In this document: piece by piece, positions 1 through 7,232 of the stretch
How positions within the stretch are numbered: the first letter of the stretch is position 1
Layout of the letters: the number at the start of each line of letters is the position of its first letter
NCBI RefSeq assembly: GCF_003402235.1
Contig: NZ_QEWO01000008.1
Coordinates: forward strand, 1 to 64,000
Length of the DNA stretch: 64,000 bases
Direction of reading: 5' to 3'
Source of the DNA: Parahaliea mediterranea
Lineage (GTDB): Bacteria > Pseudomonadota > Gammaproteobacteria > Pseudomonadales > Halieaceae
Notes under the pieces: generated by a model
Told to the model about the DNA's origin: nothing
Database searches by the model: none
What the model saw: the letters and a program-made list of their open reading frames with translations, nothing else
Made by a program: the position numbers and the translations under genes

Positions 1-228
1 CCCTGTCACCGATTGCGAAGGAGTCTGACTGACGGTAAACAGGTCGAACCGGCACTGGCAAACCCCGTGTCCCCCGAAGGGTGGTAAACCCGTCTAAACG
101 TTTGGGAGCCAGCGCGCGAACAGCCCATCAAGGCCCCGTGGCACTCTGTGGCACGAATATGAGGCCGAATACACGTGAGCAATCGATCCTACTGCCTGAC
201 ATCAAACCCCTTGCAAACGAGGAGGAGT
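1..228. other. Unassigned stretch at window start
   Basis: No convincing gene on either strand. The only open frames are short and lack family-like sequence or ribosome binding sites. The DNA abuts the ISL3 and group II intron fragments, so it may be further mobile-element debris, but I cannot assign it. Confidence 0.4.
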
Positions 229-276
229 CCATACACGGGGAACGGGCTTCCGGCTCTACCCATACACGGGGAACGG
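229..276. repeat. 17-bp direct repeat, period 31
   Basis: CCATACACGGGGAACGG occurs at 229-245 and again at 260-276. The second copy is the 3' edge of the recognisable transposase remnant. The duplication probably marks a small rearrangement in the decayed element. Confidence 0.75.
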
Positions 277-545
277 ACATCCATCCGCCGGTAGGTCTCG
301 GACAGGCCCATGACGACGATCTGCACGTTGCCGCGATCCTTCAGACCCTTCAAATAAGGGGGTAGACTCGTTCCGAGCGCCCCAGCTTGACATCGAATAC
401 CCGGCGCTTGCGCAGGTCCACGAAAGTGGTGGCATAGCCCTTCTTGAGGGTGAAAAAGTGCTCATCGATGCCCAGTACCCGGGGGCAGGGGCGGTTGGCC
501 ATCTCGTAGCGCTTCCATCCCAGGTGATGCTTATACCAGTTCCAC
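231..545 (-). pseudogene. ISL3-family transposase remnant
   Basis: Read on the minus strand with one frameshift, this stretch gives a classic ISL3 transposase core. A segment containing GIDEHFFTLKKGYATTF and then FDVKLGRSE is followed, in a second frame, by YLKGLKDRGNVQIVVMGLSE and TYRRM. The frame changes near 362-368. In the family, the first Asp of the catalytic triad lies in the GIDE motif and the second in the M-D/G-LSETYR region, so only the N-proximal catalytic core survives. Both ends are missing, and no complete reading frame exists. The 5' side joins group II intron sequence at about 540-545. It is certainly non-functional. The family call rests on motif memory. Confidence 0.75.
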
Positions 546-655
546 GCTTCCTGCCCACGGTCGGTCGCCCTTCCGTAGTTGCGCTTGACTTCGTTTGCGG
601 TGGCCAGCTTAAGGGAGGACTTTCAACTCCAGAAGTGCACCCGGCACGGGCGCAC
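540..655 (-). mobile_element. Group II intron 5'-end fragment
   Basis: On the minus strand, base 655 begins GTGCGCCCGTGCCGGGTGCA, followed by TGGAGTTGAAAGTCCTCC. This is the conserved 5' terminus (GUGCGNCC) and first paired segment of domain I of bacterial group II introns. About 110 nt of domain-I-like sequence remain before the ISL3 remnant takes over. No intron-encoded reverse transcriptase and no domain V are present, so it is a dead 5' fragment. The first intron base abuts the T-rich tail of the terminator at 656-680, the kind of site used by terminator-targeting (IIC-type) introns. The inner boundary near 540 is approximate. Confidence 0.7.
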
Positions 656-680
656 AAAGAAAGCCCGCACCTGCGGACTT
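656..680 (-). terminator. Rho-independent terminator of the PEP-CTERM gene
   Basis: On the minus strand, AAGTCCGCAGGTGCGGGCTT forms an 8-bp stem (one G-U pair) with a 2-nt GG loop, then TTCTTT. It starts 16 nt past the stop codon of the PEP-CTERM gene and is placed correctly to end that transcript. The intron fragment begins at the next base. Confidence 0.75.
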
Positions 681-695
681 CAATGCACGCCCCAA

Positions 696-1352
696 TTAAG
701 CGCGTTTGCTACGTGAACGACCGAGACCAGCGAGGCCAGCAAGGCCAAGGCCGAAGAGGGCAAGGGTGGCAGGTTCGGGTACAGCGCTAATGCTCTCACC
801 GATTTGATACGTTATTGACTCTTGTGTGGCGGCATCTGCGATGGTGTAAGTACCGGCGGTCAACCCAAGACTGGCGAATGTCCCCGTGGTCGCCCACGAC
901 ACGTTCGGCGTCCAGAGCGACCCAACGAGATCGGAAGCAGCTATACCAATACCGGGCGTGATCTCAGGGTTGCGGTAATAAGTAGCGAACTGGGTCGTCC
1001 CTGTCGAAGCCCAATCACCAAAGAAGTCATTGGTACTTATAGTGAAAGGGTTGTCGACAACCCAAGCGCTCAAATCGGTGCCTGCGCTGAATCCAAACCA
1101 AGTATCTACTTGCCCCATGGATGTGTCGCCCATGACGTCAGACTCAACGGTGGAGTCCAAGCCCGTGCCTCCCCAAGTTGAGAATCCTTGCGGTACCACG
1201 CTGACCAAGTTCGCAGTGTTCAGCACCCCTGAAGAACTCATGAGGACGTTTCCACTTGACTCTGTAAAAGAAAAAATAACACCTGCACGCGCCTGCCCTA
1301 CAGCCGCTGTGAGCACCACCACGATGCTTACCAATTTAACGAATTTGCGCAT
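696..1352 (-). CDS. PEP-CTERM sorting domain protein
   Basis: A 218-residue secreted protein. The N terminus is a Sec signal peptide (MRKFVKLVSIVVVLTAAVGQ, then ARA). The C terminus is a textbook PEP-CTERM tail: VPEPATLALFGLGLAGLAGL followed by an Arg/Lys-rich end. Such proteins are recognised by exosortase (EpsH/XrtA systems) and processed at the cell surface, often with exopolysaccharide. The body is a low-complexity Ser/Thr/Gly/Asn-rich beta-type domain of unknown function. I chose ATG at 1352 because AAGGGA lies 6 nt upstream; an in-frame TTG at 1358 is less likely. A terminator follows at 656-680. No exosortase gene is in the window, so the sorting machinery must be elsewhere. The gene stands alone beside mobile-element debris. 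Confidence 0.88.
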   Translation of the reverse strand: MRKFVKLVSIVVVLTAAVGQARAGVIFSFTESSGNVLMSSSGVLNTANLVSVVPQGFSTWGGTGLDSTVESDVMGDTSMGQVDTWFGFSAGTDLSAWVVDNPFTISTNDFFGDWASTGTTQFATYYRNPEITPGIGIAASDLVGSLWTPNVSWATTGTFASLGLTAGTYTIADAATQESITYQIGESISAVPEPATLALFGLGLAGLAGLGRSRSKRA

Positions 1353-1847
1353 TTTCAATCCCTTGGTTAGGCAGTCTAGCTAACGGAGCAATTAACATGC
1401 CACAAAAAAAAGCTTTGAAAAAACAACAAGTTTTATGTATTCCGAGAATTATCACATCTGCACATGGCCCTGGATGTAAAAATTTCTGACACATGGCTAG
1501 GGTTTCCTCGCTAGCGGCATGCGGTGCAACAGTATGAACACTCAGTGATGTATTTTTTGCTCTTCAGCAGGCAGAAGTGGACGAGAACTTTGTTCTCCAG
1601 ACTGCTGACAAACCCCGGTTATTTAGCCGGGGTTTGTCGTTTTGGGGATCGTAGATAAAGTGCCGTCGTTTGAATCGGCCGGCCACTGCAATGGCATCAC
1701 CCAAGCGGAATAGATGGGCACATACGACGGACTCTTTCCGAGTCAGCTTGAAGTGGCACGCAATATAGGACGCAGAGGGTAGCTCCCAAGCAGACCTTTC
1801 TTTGAGGATCACCACATCCCAATGCCAAAAACTGCTACTCCCCACCC
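1353..1847. other. Gene-poor gap with structured repeat
   Basis: No convincing gene. Sequence just upstream of the PEP-CTERM start (about 1381-1490) is AT-richer than its surroundings and may hold that gene's promoter. A minus-strand 93-codon open frame at 1564-1845 has no clear ribosome binding site and runs through the hairpin at 1608-1637, so I treat it as chance or as a decayed fragment. Confidence 0.5.
1564..1637 (+). other. Nested hairpins, terminator-like
   Basis: TCAGCAG (1564-1570) pairs with CTGCTGA (1602-1608) around an inner hairpin GAGAAC-TTT-GTTCTC (1583-1597). Directly after comes a perfect 11-bp stem, ACAAACCCCGG (1608-1618) and CCGGGGTTTGT (1627-1637) with an 8-nt loop, followed by CGTTTT. 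Read on the plus strand it resembles a small structured RNA ending in an intrinsic terminator. It could equally be the tail of a lost gene or insertion sequence. Confidence 0.5.
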
Positions 1848-1875
1848 TTGCTTATTTAATAAGCATACTTATAAT
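1848..1875 (+). promoter_or_regulatory. marR-emrAB promoter with palindromic operator
   Basis: TTGCTT (1848-1853) and TATAAT (1870-1875), spaced by 16 bp, form a sigma-70 promoter 28 nt before the marR start. A perfect palindrome TGCTTATTTAATAAGCA (1849-1865, 8-bp arms around one base) overlaps the -35 and spacer. ATAAGCATACTTAT provides a second, offset inverted repeat. This is the geometry of MarR-family autorepression. Confidence 0.75.
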
Positions 1876-1903
1876 ACGCCAGCACAAATTACGGAACCTT
1901 CCT

Positions 1904-2344
1904 ATGATCAAGAGCGACGTCGAAGCCCAGATGAGCTTCGAGCTGCATTCGGCCGCCCGCCTGCTGCGCCGCAATTTCGATCGCCGCGCCCGTGAGCACG
2001 GCCTGACCCGCTCGCGCTGGCAGGTGCTGTGGCACCTGGCCCAGCGCGAGGGAGTGAAGCAGGCGGAGCTGGCGGAGAGTATGGATGTGGCCCCCATCAG
2101 CCTGACGCGGCAACTGGACAACCTCGAGCAGGAGGGGCTGGTGGAGCGGCGCCGGGACGATAACGACCGGCGCTGTTTTCGTATTTATCTCACCGAGGCG
2201 GCGCGGCCGGCACTGGCGGTACTGCGGGATCTGGCCCAGGCAACGCGGGCGCAGGCGCTGGACGGGCTGTCTGCCCGGGAAGTGGATCAATTACAGAAAC
2301 TGCTGGGTCGGGTTCGCCAGAACCTGAGCCGCGACGAGAAGTAA
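1904..2344 (+). CDS. MarR-family transcriptional regulator
   Basis: A 146-residue winged-helix regulator. Residues of about 30-100 carry the MarR core: a recognition segment around KQAELAESMDVAPISLTRQL, then the wing with RRRDDNDRRCFRIYLTEA. MarR proteins bind as dimers to palindromic operators and are released by small phenolic or lipophilic ligands. The start chosen is ATG 1904; upstream in-frame codons run through the promoter and operator and can be excluded. It is the first gene of an operon with emrA (10 nt later) and emrB, the standard arrangement for drug or phenolic-acid efflux control. It probably represses its own operon through the palindrome at 1849-1865. The inducer is unknown. 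Confidence 0.9.
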   Translation: MIKSDVEAQMSFELHSAARLLRRNFDRRAREHGLTRSRWQVLWHLAQREGVKQAELAESMDVAPISLTRQLDNLEQEGLVERRRDDNDRRCFRIYLTEAARPALAVLRDLAQATRAQALDGLSAREVDQLQKLLGRVRQNLSRDEK

Positions 2345-2354
2345 GGTGGTAACG

Positions 2355-3416
2355 ATGAATCATGGCACAAGACGCCGGCTCGGTTTTGGCGCCGGCATAC
2401 TCACCGCGGCGGCGGTGGTGGCCTGGCTGGTTTTTGGTGGCCAGGGCAGCGTGCACAGCGACAATGCCTATGTGAAAGCCGACAAGTTGGCCCTGGCCAC
2501 GGATGTGGGCGGCATTGTGGCGGAGGTAGGGGTGCGCGCCAATCAGCCGGTGCAGCGCGGGCAGTTGCTGGTGCGCCTGGATGACACGCCTTTTCGCCTG
2601 GCGGTAGAGGAAGCCGAGGCCCACCTGGGCCAGGTGCGCAACCAGTTGCAGTCGCGCATTGCCGATTACGCCGAGGCGGAAGCGGCCCTGGAGCAGGCCC
2701 AGCGCGACGCCGATTATTACCAGCGCCAATTGCAGCGCAACGAAAAGATGGGGCCGGTGGCAATTTCTGAATCGCAGCTGGATGAGGCCCGCCAGGCCCT
2801 CAGCCGCGCCCGCTCGCAGATCGCCATCAACCGCCAGAAGCTGTCCAGCCTGGCGGCGGAGCTGGGTGGGGGCATCGACGCCCCGCTGGCGTTGCACGCC
2901 GACATCAAGGTGGCCCAGGCCCAGCTCGACCGCGCCCGCTATCAGCTCTCGCGCACTGCGGTGTATGCGCCGGTGGATGGCATTGTGGCCAACGAGGTGC
3001 CCCAAGTGGGCGAGATGGTGCCCTCCGGCATGACGCTGGTGTCCATGCTCAGCAGCGAGGGCACCTGGGTGGAGGTGAACCTGAAGGAAACCCAGCTCGC
3101 CGGCGTGCAGCCCGGCCAGCGCGCGCGGGTGGAGGTGGATGCCTACCCCGGCGTGGAGTGGGAGGCGGTGGTCGACAGCCTGAGCCCCGCCAGCGGCTCT
3201 GAATTTGCGCTGATTCCGGCCCAGAATGCCAGCGGCAACTGGGTGAAGGTGGTGCAGCGTGTTCCGGTGCGCCTGCACCTGACCGCCACCCGAGCGGATC
3301 AGCCGGTCCTGCGCGCGGGCATGAGTGCCGAAGTACACATCGATACCGTCCCCACGCCCCAGGCCGGCGCCACGGTGGTGGCCGGCGGCCCCGGCGCGAA
3401 TAACACCGCGCAATGA
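2355..3416 (+). CDS. emrA: EmrA/HlyD-type periplasmic adaptor subunit
   Basis: Membrane-fusion (adaptor) protein of 353 residues linking an inner-membrane pump to an outer-membrane channel. It has one N-terminal membrane anchor (about residues 8-26, rich in A/V/L/G), then the VHSDNAYVKADKLALATDVG segment typical of EmrA. After the first lipoyl half comes a long coiled-coil hairpin (about 75-165, rich in Q/E/A/R), the second lipoyl half (YAPVDGIVANEVPQVGEMV) and a beta-barrel domain. ATG 2355 is preferred because AAGG sits 8 nt upstream; GTG 2346 is an alternative. The stop overlaps the start of emrB by 4 nt (ATGA), showing translational coupling. Substrates are probably hydrophobic toxic compounds. 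Confidence 0.9.
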   Translation: MNHGTRRRLGFGAGILTAAAVVAWLVFGGQGSVHSDNAYVKADKLALATDVGGIVAEVGVRANQPVQRGQLLVRLDDTPFRLAVEEAEAHLGQVRNQLQSRIADYAEAEAALEQAQRDADYYQRQLQRNEKMGPVAISESQLDEARQALSRARSQIAINRQKLSSLAAELGGGIDAPLALHADIKVAQAQLDRARYQLSRTAVYAPVDGIVANEVPQVGEMVPSGMTLVSMLSSEGTWVEVNLKETQLAGVQPGQRARVEVDAYPGVEWEAVVDSLSPASGSEFALIPAQNASGNWVKVVQRVPVRLHLTATRADQPVLRAGMSAEVHIDTVPTPQAGATVVAGGPGANNTAQ

Positions 3417-4906
3417 GAGAACGCGGCGGCAGCATTCTGATGGTGACCGCCAGCACCATGCTGGCCACCATCATCCAGGTACTGGACACCACCATCGCCA
3501 ATGTGGCCCTGCCCCATATGCAGGGCAGCCTCGGCGCGGGCAGCGACCAGATCACCTGGGTGCTCACGTCCTATATTGTTGCCACCGCCATCATGACCCT
3601 GCCGGTGGGTTATTTGTCCCAGCGCTTTGGCAGGCGCAACATTTTCCTCTGGTCGGTGGCCGGCTTTACTATTTCCTCCATGCTGTGTGGCCAGGCCAGC
3701 TCGCTACCGGAGATGGTGCTGTGGCGCATGCTGCAGGGCGTGTTCGGGGCGTCACTGGTGCCGCTGTCGCAGGCCACGCTGCTGGACACCTTCCCCCGGG
3801 AAAAGCTCGCTTCGGCCATGAGCATCTGGGGCATGGGTGTGATGCTCGGCCCCATTCTCGGGCCCTCGCTTGGGGGTTGGCTCACCGATAACTACTCCTG
3901 GCGCTGGGTGTTTTACATTAATGTGCCGCTGGGCATTGCCTCGCTGGTGGGTATTTATCTGTACCTGCCCGACACGCCACTGCGCAAACAGCGCTTTGAC
4001 AGCTGGGGCTTCGCCTTTATTGCCCTTGCCGTGGCCTGCCTGCAGTTGCTGCTGGATCGCGGCGAGCACGTGGAGTGGTTTGAGTCACTGGAAATCCAGC
4101 TGTACGCCGTGATCGGGCTGCTGGGGCTGTACCTGTTTATCAACCACTCCGTGGGACGCGAGGATAAGTTCTTTTCGCCGGCCCTGTTCCGCGACCGTAA
4201 CTTTCTGGCCGGCACTATCTTCATTTTTATTGTGGGCATTGTGCTGCTGGCCACCATGGCCCTGCTGCCGCCCTTCCTGCAGCAGTGGAAGGGCTACCCC
4301 GCCGTCACCACCGGCCTGGTGCTGATGCCGCGCGGCGTTGGCACCATGGTGTCCATGCTGCTGGTGGGGCGCCTTCTGAAGTTCATCGACCCGCGCACGG
4401 CCATCCTCACCGGCATGGGGCTGGTAACCCTGTCGCTGCACATGATGGCCGGCTTTAACATGGAAGTGGGGCAGCGGGAGCTGGTGATTACCGGCGTGTT
4501 GCAGGGGCTGGGCCTTGGGCTGGTGATGGTGCCAACGTCCACCCTGGCCTACGTCACGCTGCCCCCCAATCTGCGCGACGAGGCCACCGGCCTGTTCAGC
4601 CTGGCGCGCAACCTGGGTTCCAGCATCGGGGTGTCCATTGTAATGGCAGTGCTGTCGCGCAGCCTGTGGATCAACCAGCAGGAGATTGGCGCCCGGGTGC
4701 AAATGTCGCCGGACCTGGCCGGCGCCCTGCACAATACTGGCAGCTTGATGGCCATGCCGGCATCGGTGCTGCAGGAGGTGAGCCGCCAGGCGGCGGAGAT
4801 CGCCTACGTGAATGACTTCCATCTGTTGATGCTGATCAACATGGCCGCCATGCCGCTGGTGCTGCTACTCAGCAACCCCGACTTCAAGGCCAGCGCCAAA
4901 GCCTGA
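3413..4906 (+). CDS. emrB: DHA2-family MFS multidrug efflux permease (EmrB type)
   Basis: A 497-residue major facilitator of the 14-TM DHA2 (drug:H+ antiporter 2) family. The first helix contains VLDTTIANVALPHMQGSL, diagnostic of DHA2 motif D1. Motif-A-like SQRFGRRN follows TM2, and motif C (GVMLGPILGPSLGGW) marks TM5 as an antiporter. Together with EmrA it would export drugs across both membranes via a TolC-type channel, which is not encoded here. The first codon overlaps the emrA stop. A GC-rich hairpin follows at 4916-4933. The third gene of a MarR-controlled operon; the substrate cannot be deduced. Confidence 0.92.
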   Translation: MRERGGSILMVTASTMLATIIQVLDTTIANVALPHMQGSLGAGSDQITWVLTSYIVATAIMTLPVGYLSQRFGRRNIFLWSVAGFTISSMLCGQASSLPEMVLWRMLQGVFGASLVPLSQATLLDTFPREKLASAMSIWGMGVMLGPILGPSLGGWLTDNYSWRWVFYINVPLGIASLVGIYLYLPDTPLRKQRFDSWGFAFIALAVACLQLLLDRGEHVEWFESLEIQLYAVIGLLGLYLFINHSVGREDKFFSPALFRDRNFLAGTIFIFIVGIVLLATMALLPPFLQQWKGYPAVTTGLVLMPRGVGTMVSMLLVGRLLKFIDPRTAILTGMGLVTLSLHMMAGFNMEVGQRELVITGVLQGLGLGLVMVPTSTLAYVTLPPNLRDEATGLFSLARNLGSSIGVSIVMAVLSRSLWINQQEIGARVQMSPDLAGALHNTGSLMAMPASVLQEVSRQAAEIAYVNDFHLLMLINMAAMPLVLLLSNPDFKASAKA

Positions 4907-4915
4907 GTTGGCAGC

Positions 4916-4933
4916 GGCCAGGGTGCCCTGGCC
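4916..4933 (+). terminator. Hairpin after emrB
   Basis: GGCCAGGG-TG-CCCTGGCC is a perfect 8-bp inverted repeat 9 nt after the emrB stop. There is no following T-run, so it may act as an mRNA 3' stabiliser or a weak terminator. Confidence 0.45.
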
Positions 4934-5095
4934 GGCGAGGGCAATTACTATTAGTGTTCAAAACCTTTTATGCTTCGGTTTTTGAGCATTTTTGTTCGTA
5001 TTTTGGCAAATAAAGGCTGATCCACTCCGTATCATACGCGTCATTCATTTTGAGTTCTGTCTATTTGGCACTGAAACGAGAAGGAGTGAAGAGAC

Positions 5096-7228
5096 GTGAT
5101 GGAAACGACCCGCAACCGACAGCCCCGCCCCAAATACCCCCTGCTGCGCCTGGCCGGCGCCGGCCTGCTGGCCACTAGCGCCCTGCCCGCGACGGCCGCA
5201 CTGGAAGAGGTGATTGTCACCGCCCAGAAGAAGGCCGAGAACCTGCAACAGGTGGCCGTGGCGGTTTCCGCCTTCAGCGAAGACACCATCCGCAACACCG
5301 GCATTCTGGACATTGGCGATGTTACCGCCCAGACGCCGAGCTTCTCCATCTCCAGCTACAACCCCACCACCCCGGCACCCTATGTGCGCGGCGTGGGCAC
5401 CAACTCCAGCAGCGTTGGCGACGATGCCTCCGTTGGCGTGTTCATCGACGAGGTGTACGCCGGGCGCGCCGGCGGCTACAGCGCCGACATGTTCGACGTG
5501 CAACGCATTGAGGTGCTGCGCGGCCCCCAGGGCACCCTGTACGGCCGCAACGTGGCCGGCGGCGCCATGAACATCATCACCAACAACCCCAGCAATGAGC
5601 TGGAGGGCCGCGCGGAGGTGACCGTGGGCAACTACAACCTGCTGGGCATCAACGGCATGTTGAGCGGCCCCCTGAGCGACGACGGCGGCGTGCGCGGCCG
5701 CATCGCCGTCTCCAGCCGCGAGCGCGATGGCTGGGTGGACAACGTGAACACCGGCAACGAGCTGAAAAACGTGGACAACATCAGCGGCCGCGCCAAACTG
5801 GCCATTGACCTTGGCAGCAGCGCCGAGCTGCTGCTGTCCGCCGACTACGGCAAGGACGACGACCTGCGCGGCCCCGCCGCGCGCAGCACCATCAATGTGC
5901 TGCCGCCCTTCCCCGGCGAGCCCAATGACAAGGTATCGCTGGATTTCGACGGCTTTACTGAACGCGAGCTGTGGGGCACCTCCGCCACCCTCAACTGGGA
6001 CCTGGGCCCCGGTACGCTCACCTCCATCACCGCCTATCGCGCCAATGAATATTCGTTCCTCGATGACCTCACCGGCACCTGGCCGGTGCTGTCGCTGACC
6101 AACGACGCCGAGGAGGACTCCTCCCAGTTCTCCCAGGAATTGCGCTACGCAGCCGAAGCAGAGCGCTTTGGCTACACCGTGGGGGCCTACTACTTCAACG
6201 AGGAAGTAGACCGCCTTGAGTCCTTCGACTCCTCCGGCAACCTCGGCGTGCCCGGCACCTCCCGCCCCCTGTGGGACGCCGAGATGGACAGCACCAGCGC
6301 ATCGCTGTTCGGCGAGGCCACCTGGTATGTCACCAGCCAGCTCAGCCTGATCGCCGGCGGCCGGTACACCTGGGATGAAAAACAGTTCAGCAATGTCACC
6401 AACAACCCGGACCTGCTGGGCTACCTGCTGGAAGCCTACCGCGTTGACGAGGAAGAAACCTGGAGCCGCTTTACGCCCAAGCTGGGCGTGGAATACCAGC
6501 TGAACGACGACATCATGCTCTACGCCACCTGGGCCGAGGGCTACAAGGCCGGCGGCTACAACGGCCTGGCGGCCACCCTGGCGGAGGCGCAAAAGCCCTT
6601 TGACCAGGAGATCGTGTCCAGCTACGAGGCCGGCTTCAAATCCGACCTGCTGGACAAGACCCTGCGCATCAACGCCAACGTGTTCTACAGCGACTACCAG
6701 GACCTGCAGAATTTCTTTGTGGATGTGGCCACGTCCGAGGTGATCACCGCCACCGCCGATGCCGAAATGCAGGGCCTGGAGCTGGAAATCTGGTGGACCC
6801 CGCTGGAGCGCCTGGACATCTTCCTGGCCGGCAGTGTGATGGATACCGAGTACACCAAGTTCCCGGCCAACCCCGCGGTGGAGGGCAACCAGCTGATGCG
6901 CGCGCCCGAGACCAGCGGCTCGCTGGGTGTGCAGTATGTGCAGCCGGTGAGCGACTGGGGCGACCTGCTGCTGCGCACCGACGTAACCTACACCGACGAG
7001 ATGTACTTCAGCACCGCCAACGATATCAACAGCGGCGCCGAGAGCTATTCGCTGGTTAACGCCCGCGCCGCCCTGCGCATGTACAACGGCTGGGAATTTG
7101 CCCTGTGGGGCAAAAACCTCACCGACGAGGACTACGTGGTGCACAGTTTCAGCGCTGGTGCTGGCGACGGCCACCCGATCTACGGCAACCCCGCCATGTG
7201 GGGCCTGACTGCCTCCTACGCGTTCTGA
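5096..7228 (+). CDS. TonB-dependent receptor, coupled to BCCT carrier
   Basis: Outer-membrane active transporter of 710 residues. The N terminus has basic residues and a hydrophobic stretch ending ALPATAA (signal peptide), then the TonB box LEEVIVTAQKK. The plug domain follows, with VQRIEVLRGPQGTLYGRN and GGAMNIITNNP. The rest is a 22-strand barrel ending in aromatic Phe (TASYAF). It lacks a carboxypeptidase-like or STN signalling extension. AAGGAG (5081-5086) lies 9 nt before GTG 5096; ATG 5099 is an alternative. The BCCT gene starts 4 nt after the stop, so the two are surely co-transcribed. With carnitine genes just downstream, the cargo is plausibly carnitine, an acylcarnitine or another betaine. 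That is inference; no TBDR of known betaine specificity is familiar to me. Confidence 0.92.
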   Translation: MMETTRNRQPRPKYPLLRLAGAGLLATSALPATAALEEVIVTAQKKAENLQQVAVAVSAFSEDTIRNTGILDIGDVTAQTPSFSISSYNPTTPAPYVRGVGTNSSSVGDDASVGVFIDEVYAGRAGGYSADMFDVQRIEVLRGPQGTLYGRNVAGGAMNIITNNPSNELEGRAEVTVGNYNLLGINGMLSGPLSDDGGVRGRIAVSSRERDGWVDNVNTGNELKNVDNISGRAKLAIDLGSSAELLLSADYGKDDDLRGPAARSTINVLPPFPGEPNDKVSLDFDGFTERELWGTSATLNWDLGPGTLTSITAYRANEYSFLDDLTGTWPVLSLTNDAEEDSSQFSQELRYAAEAERFGYTVGAYYFNEEVDRLESFDSSGNLGVPGTSRPLWDAEMDSTSASLFGEATWYVTSQLSLIAGGRYTWDEKQFSNVTNNPDLLGYLLEAYRVDEEETWSRFTPKLGVEYQLNDDIMLYATWAEGYKAGGYNGLAATLAEAQKPFDQEIVSSYEAGFKSDLLDKTLRINANVFYSDYQDLQNFFVDVATSEVITATADAEMQGLELEIWWTPLERLDIFLAGSVMDTEYTKFPANPAVEGNQLMRAPETSGSLGVQYVQPVSDWGDLLLRTDVTYTDEMYFSTANDINSGAESYSLVNARAALRMYNGWEFALWGKNLTDEDYVVHSFSAGAGDGHPIYGNPAMWGLTASYAF

Positions 7229-7232
7229 ACGC

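Noticed and set aside
1564-1845. 93-codon minus-strand open frame
   Set aside because: No ribosome binding site, and it reads through the terminator-like hairpin. A short LTRKES segment faintly recalls a LuxR helix but is not enough.
5003-5035. TTGGCA and TATCAT as promoter of the first TBDR
   Set aside because: The spacer is 21 bp, too long for a confident sigma-70 promoter.
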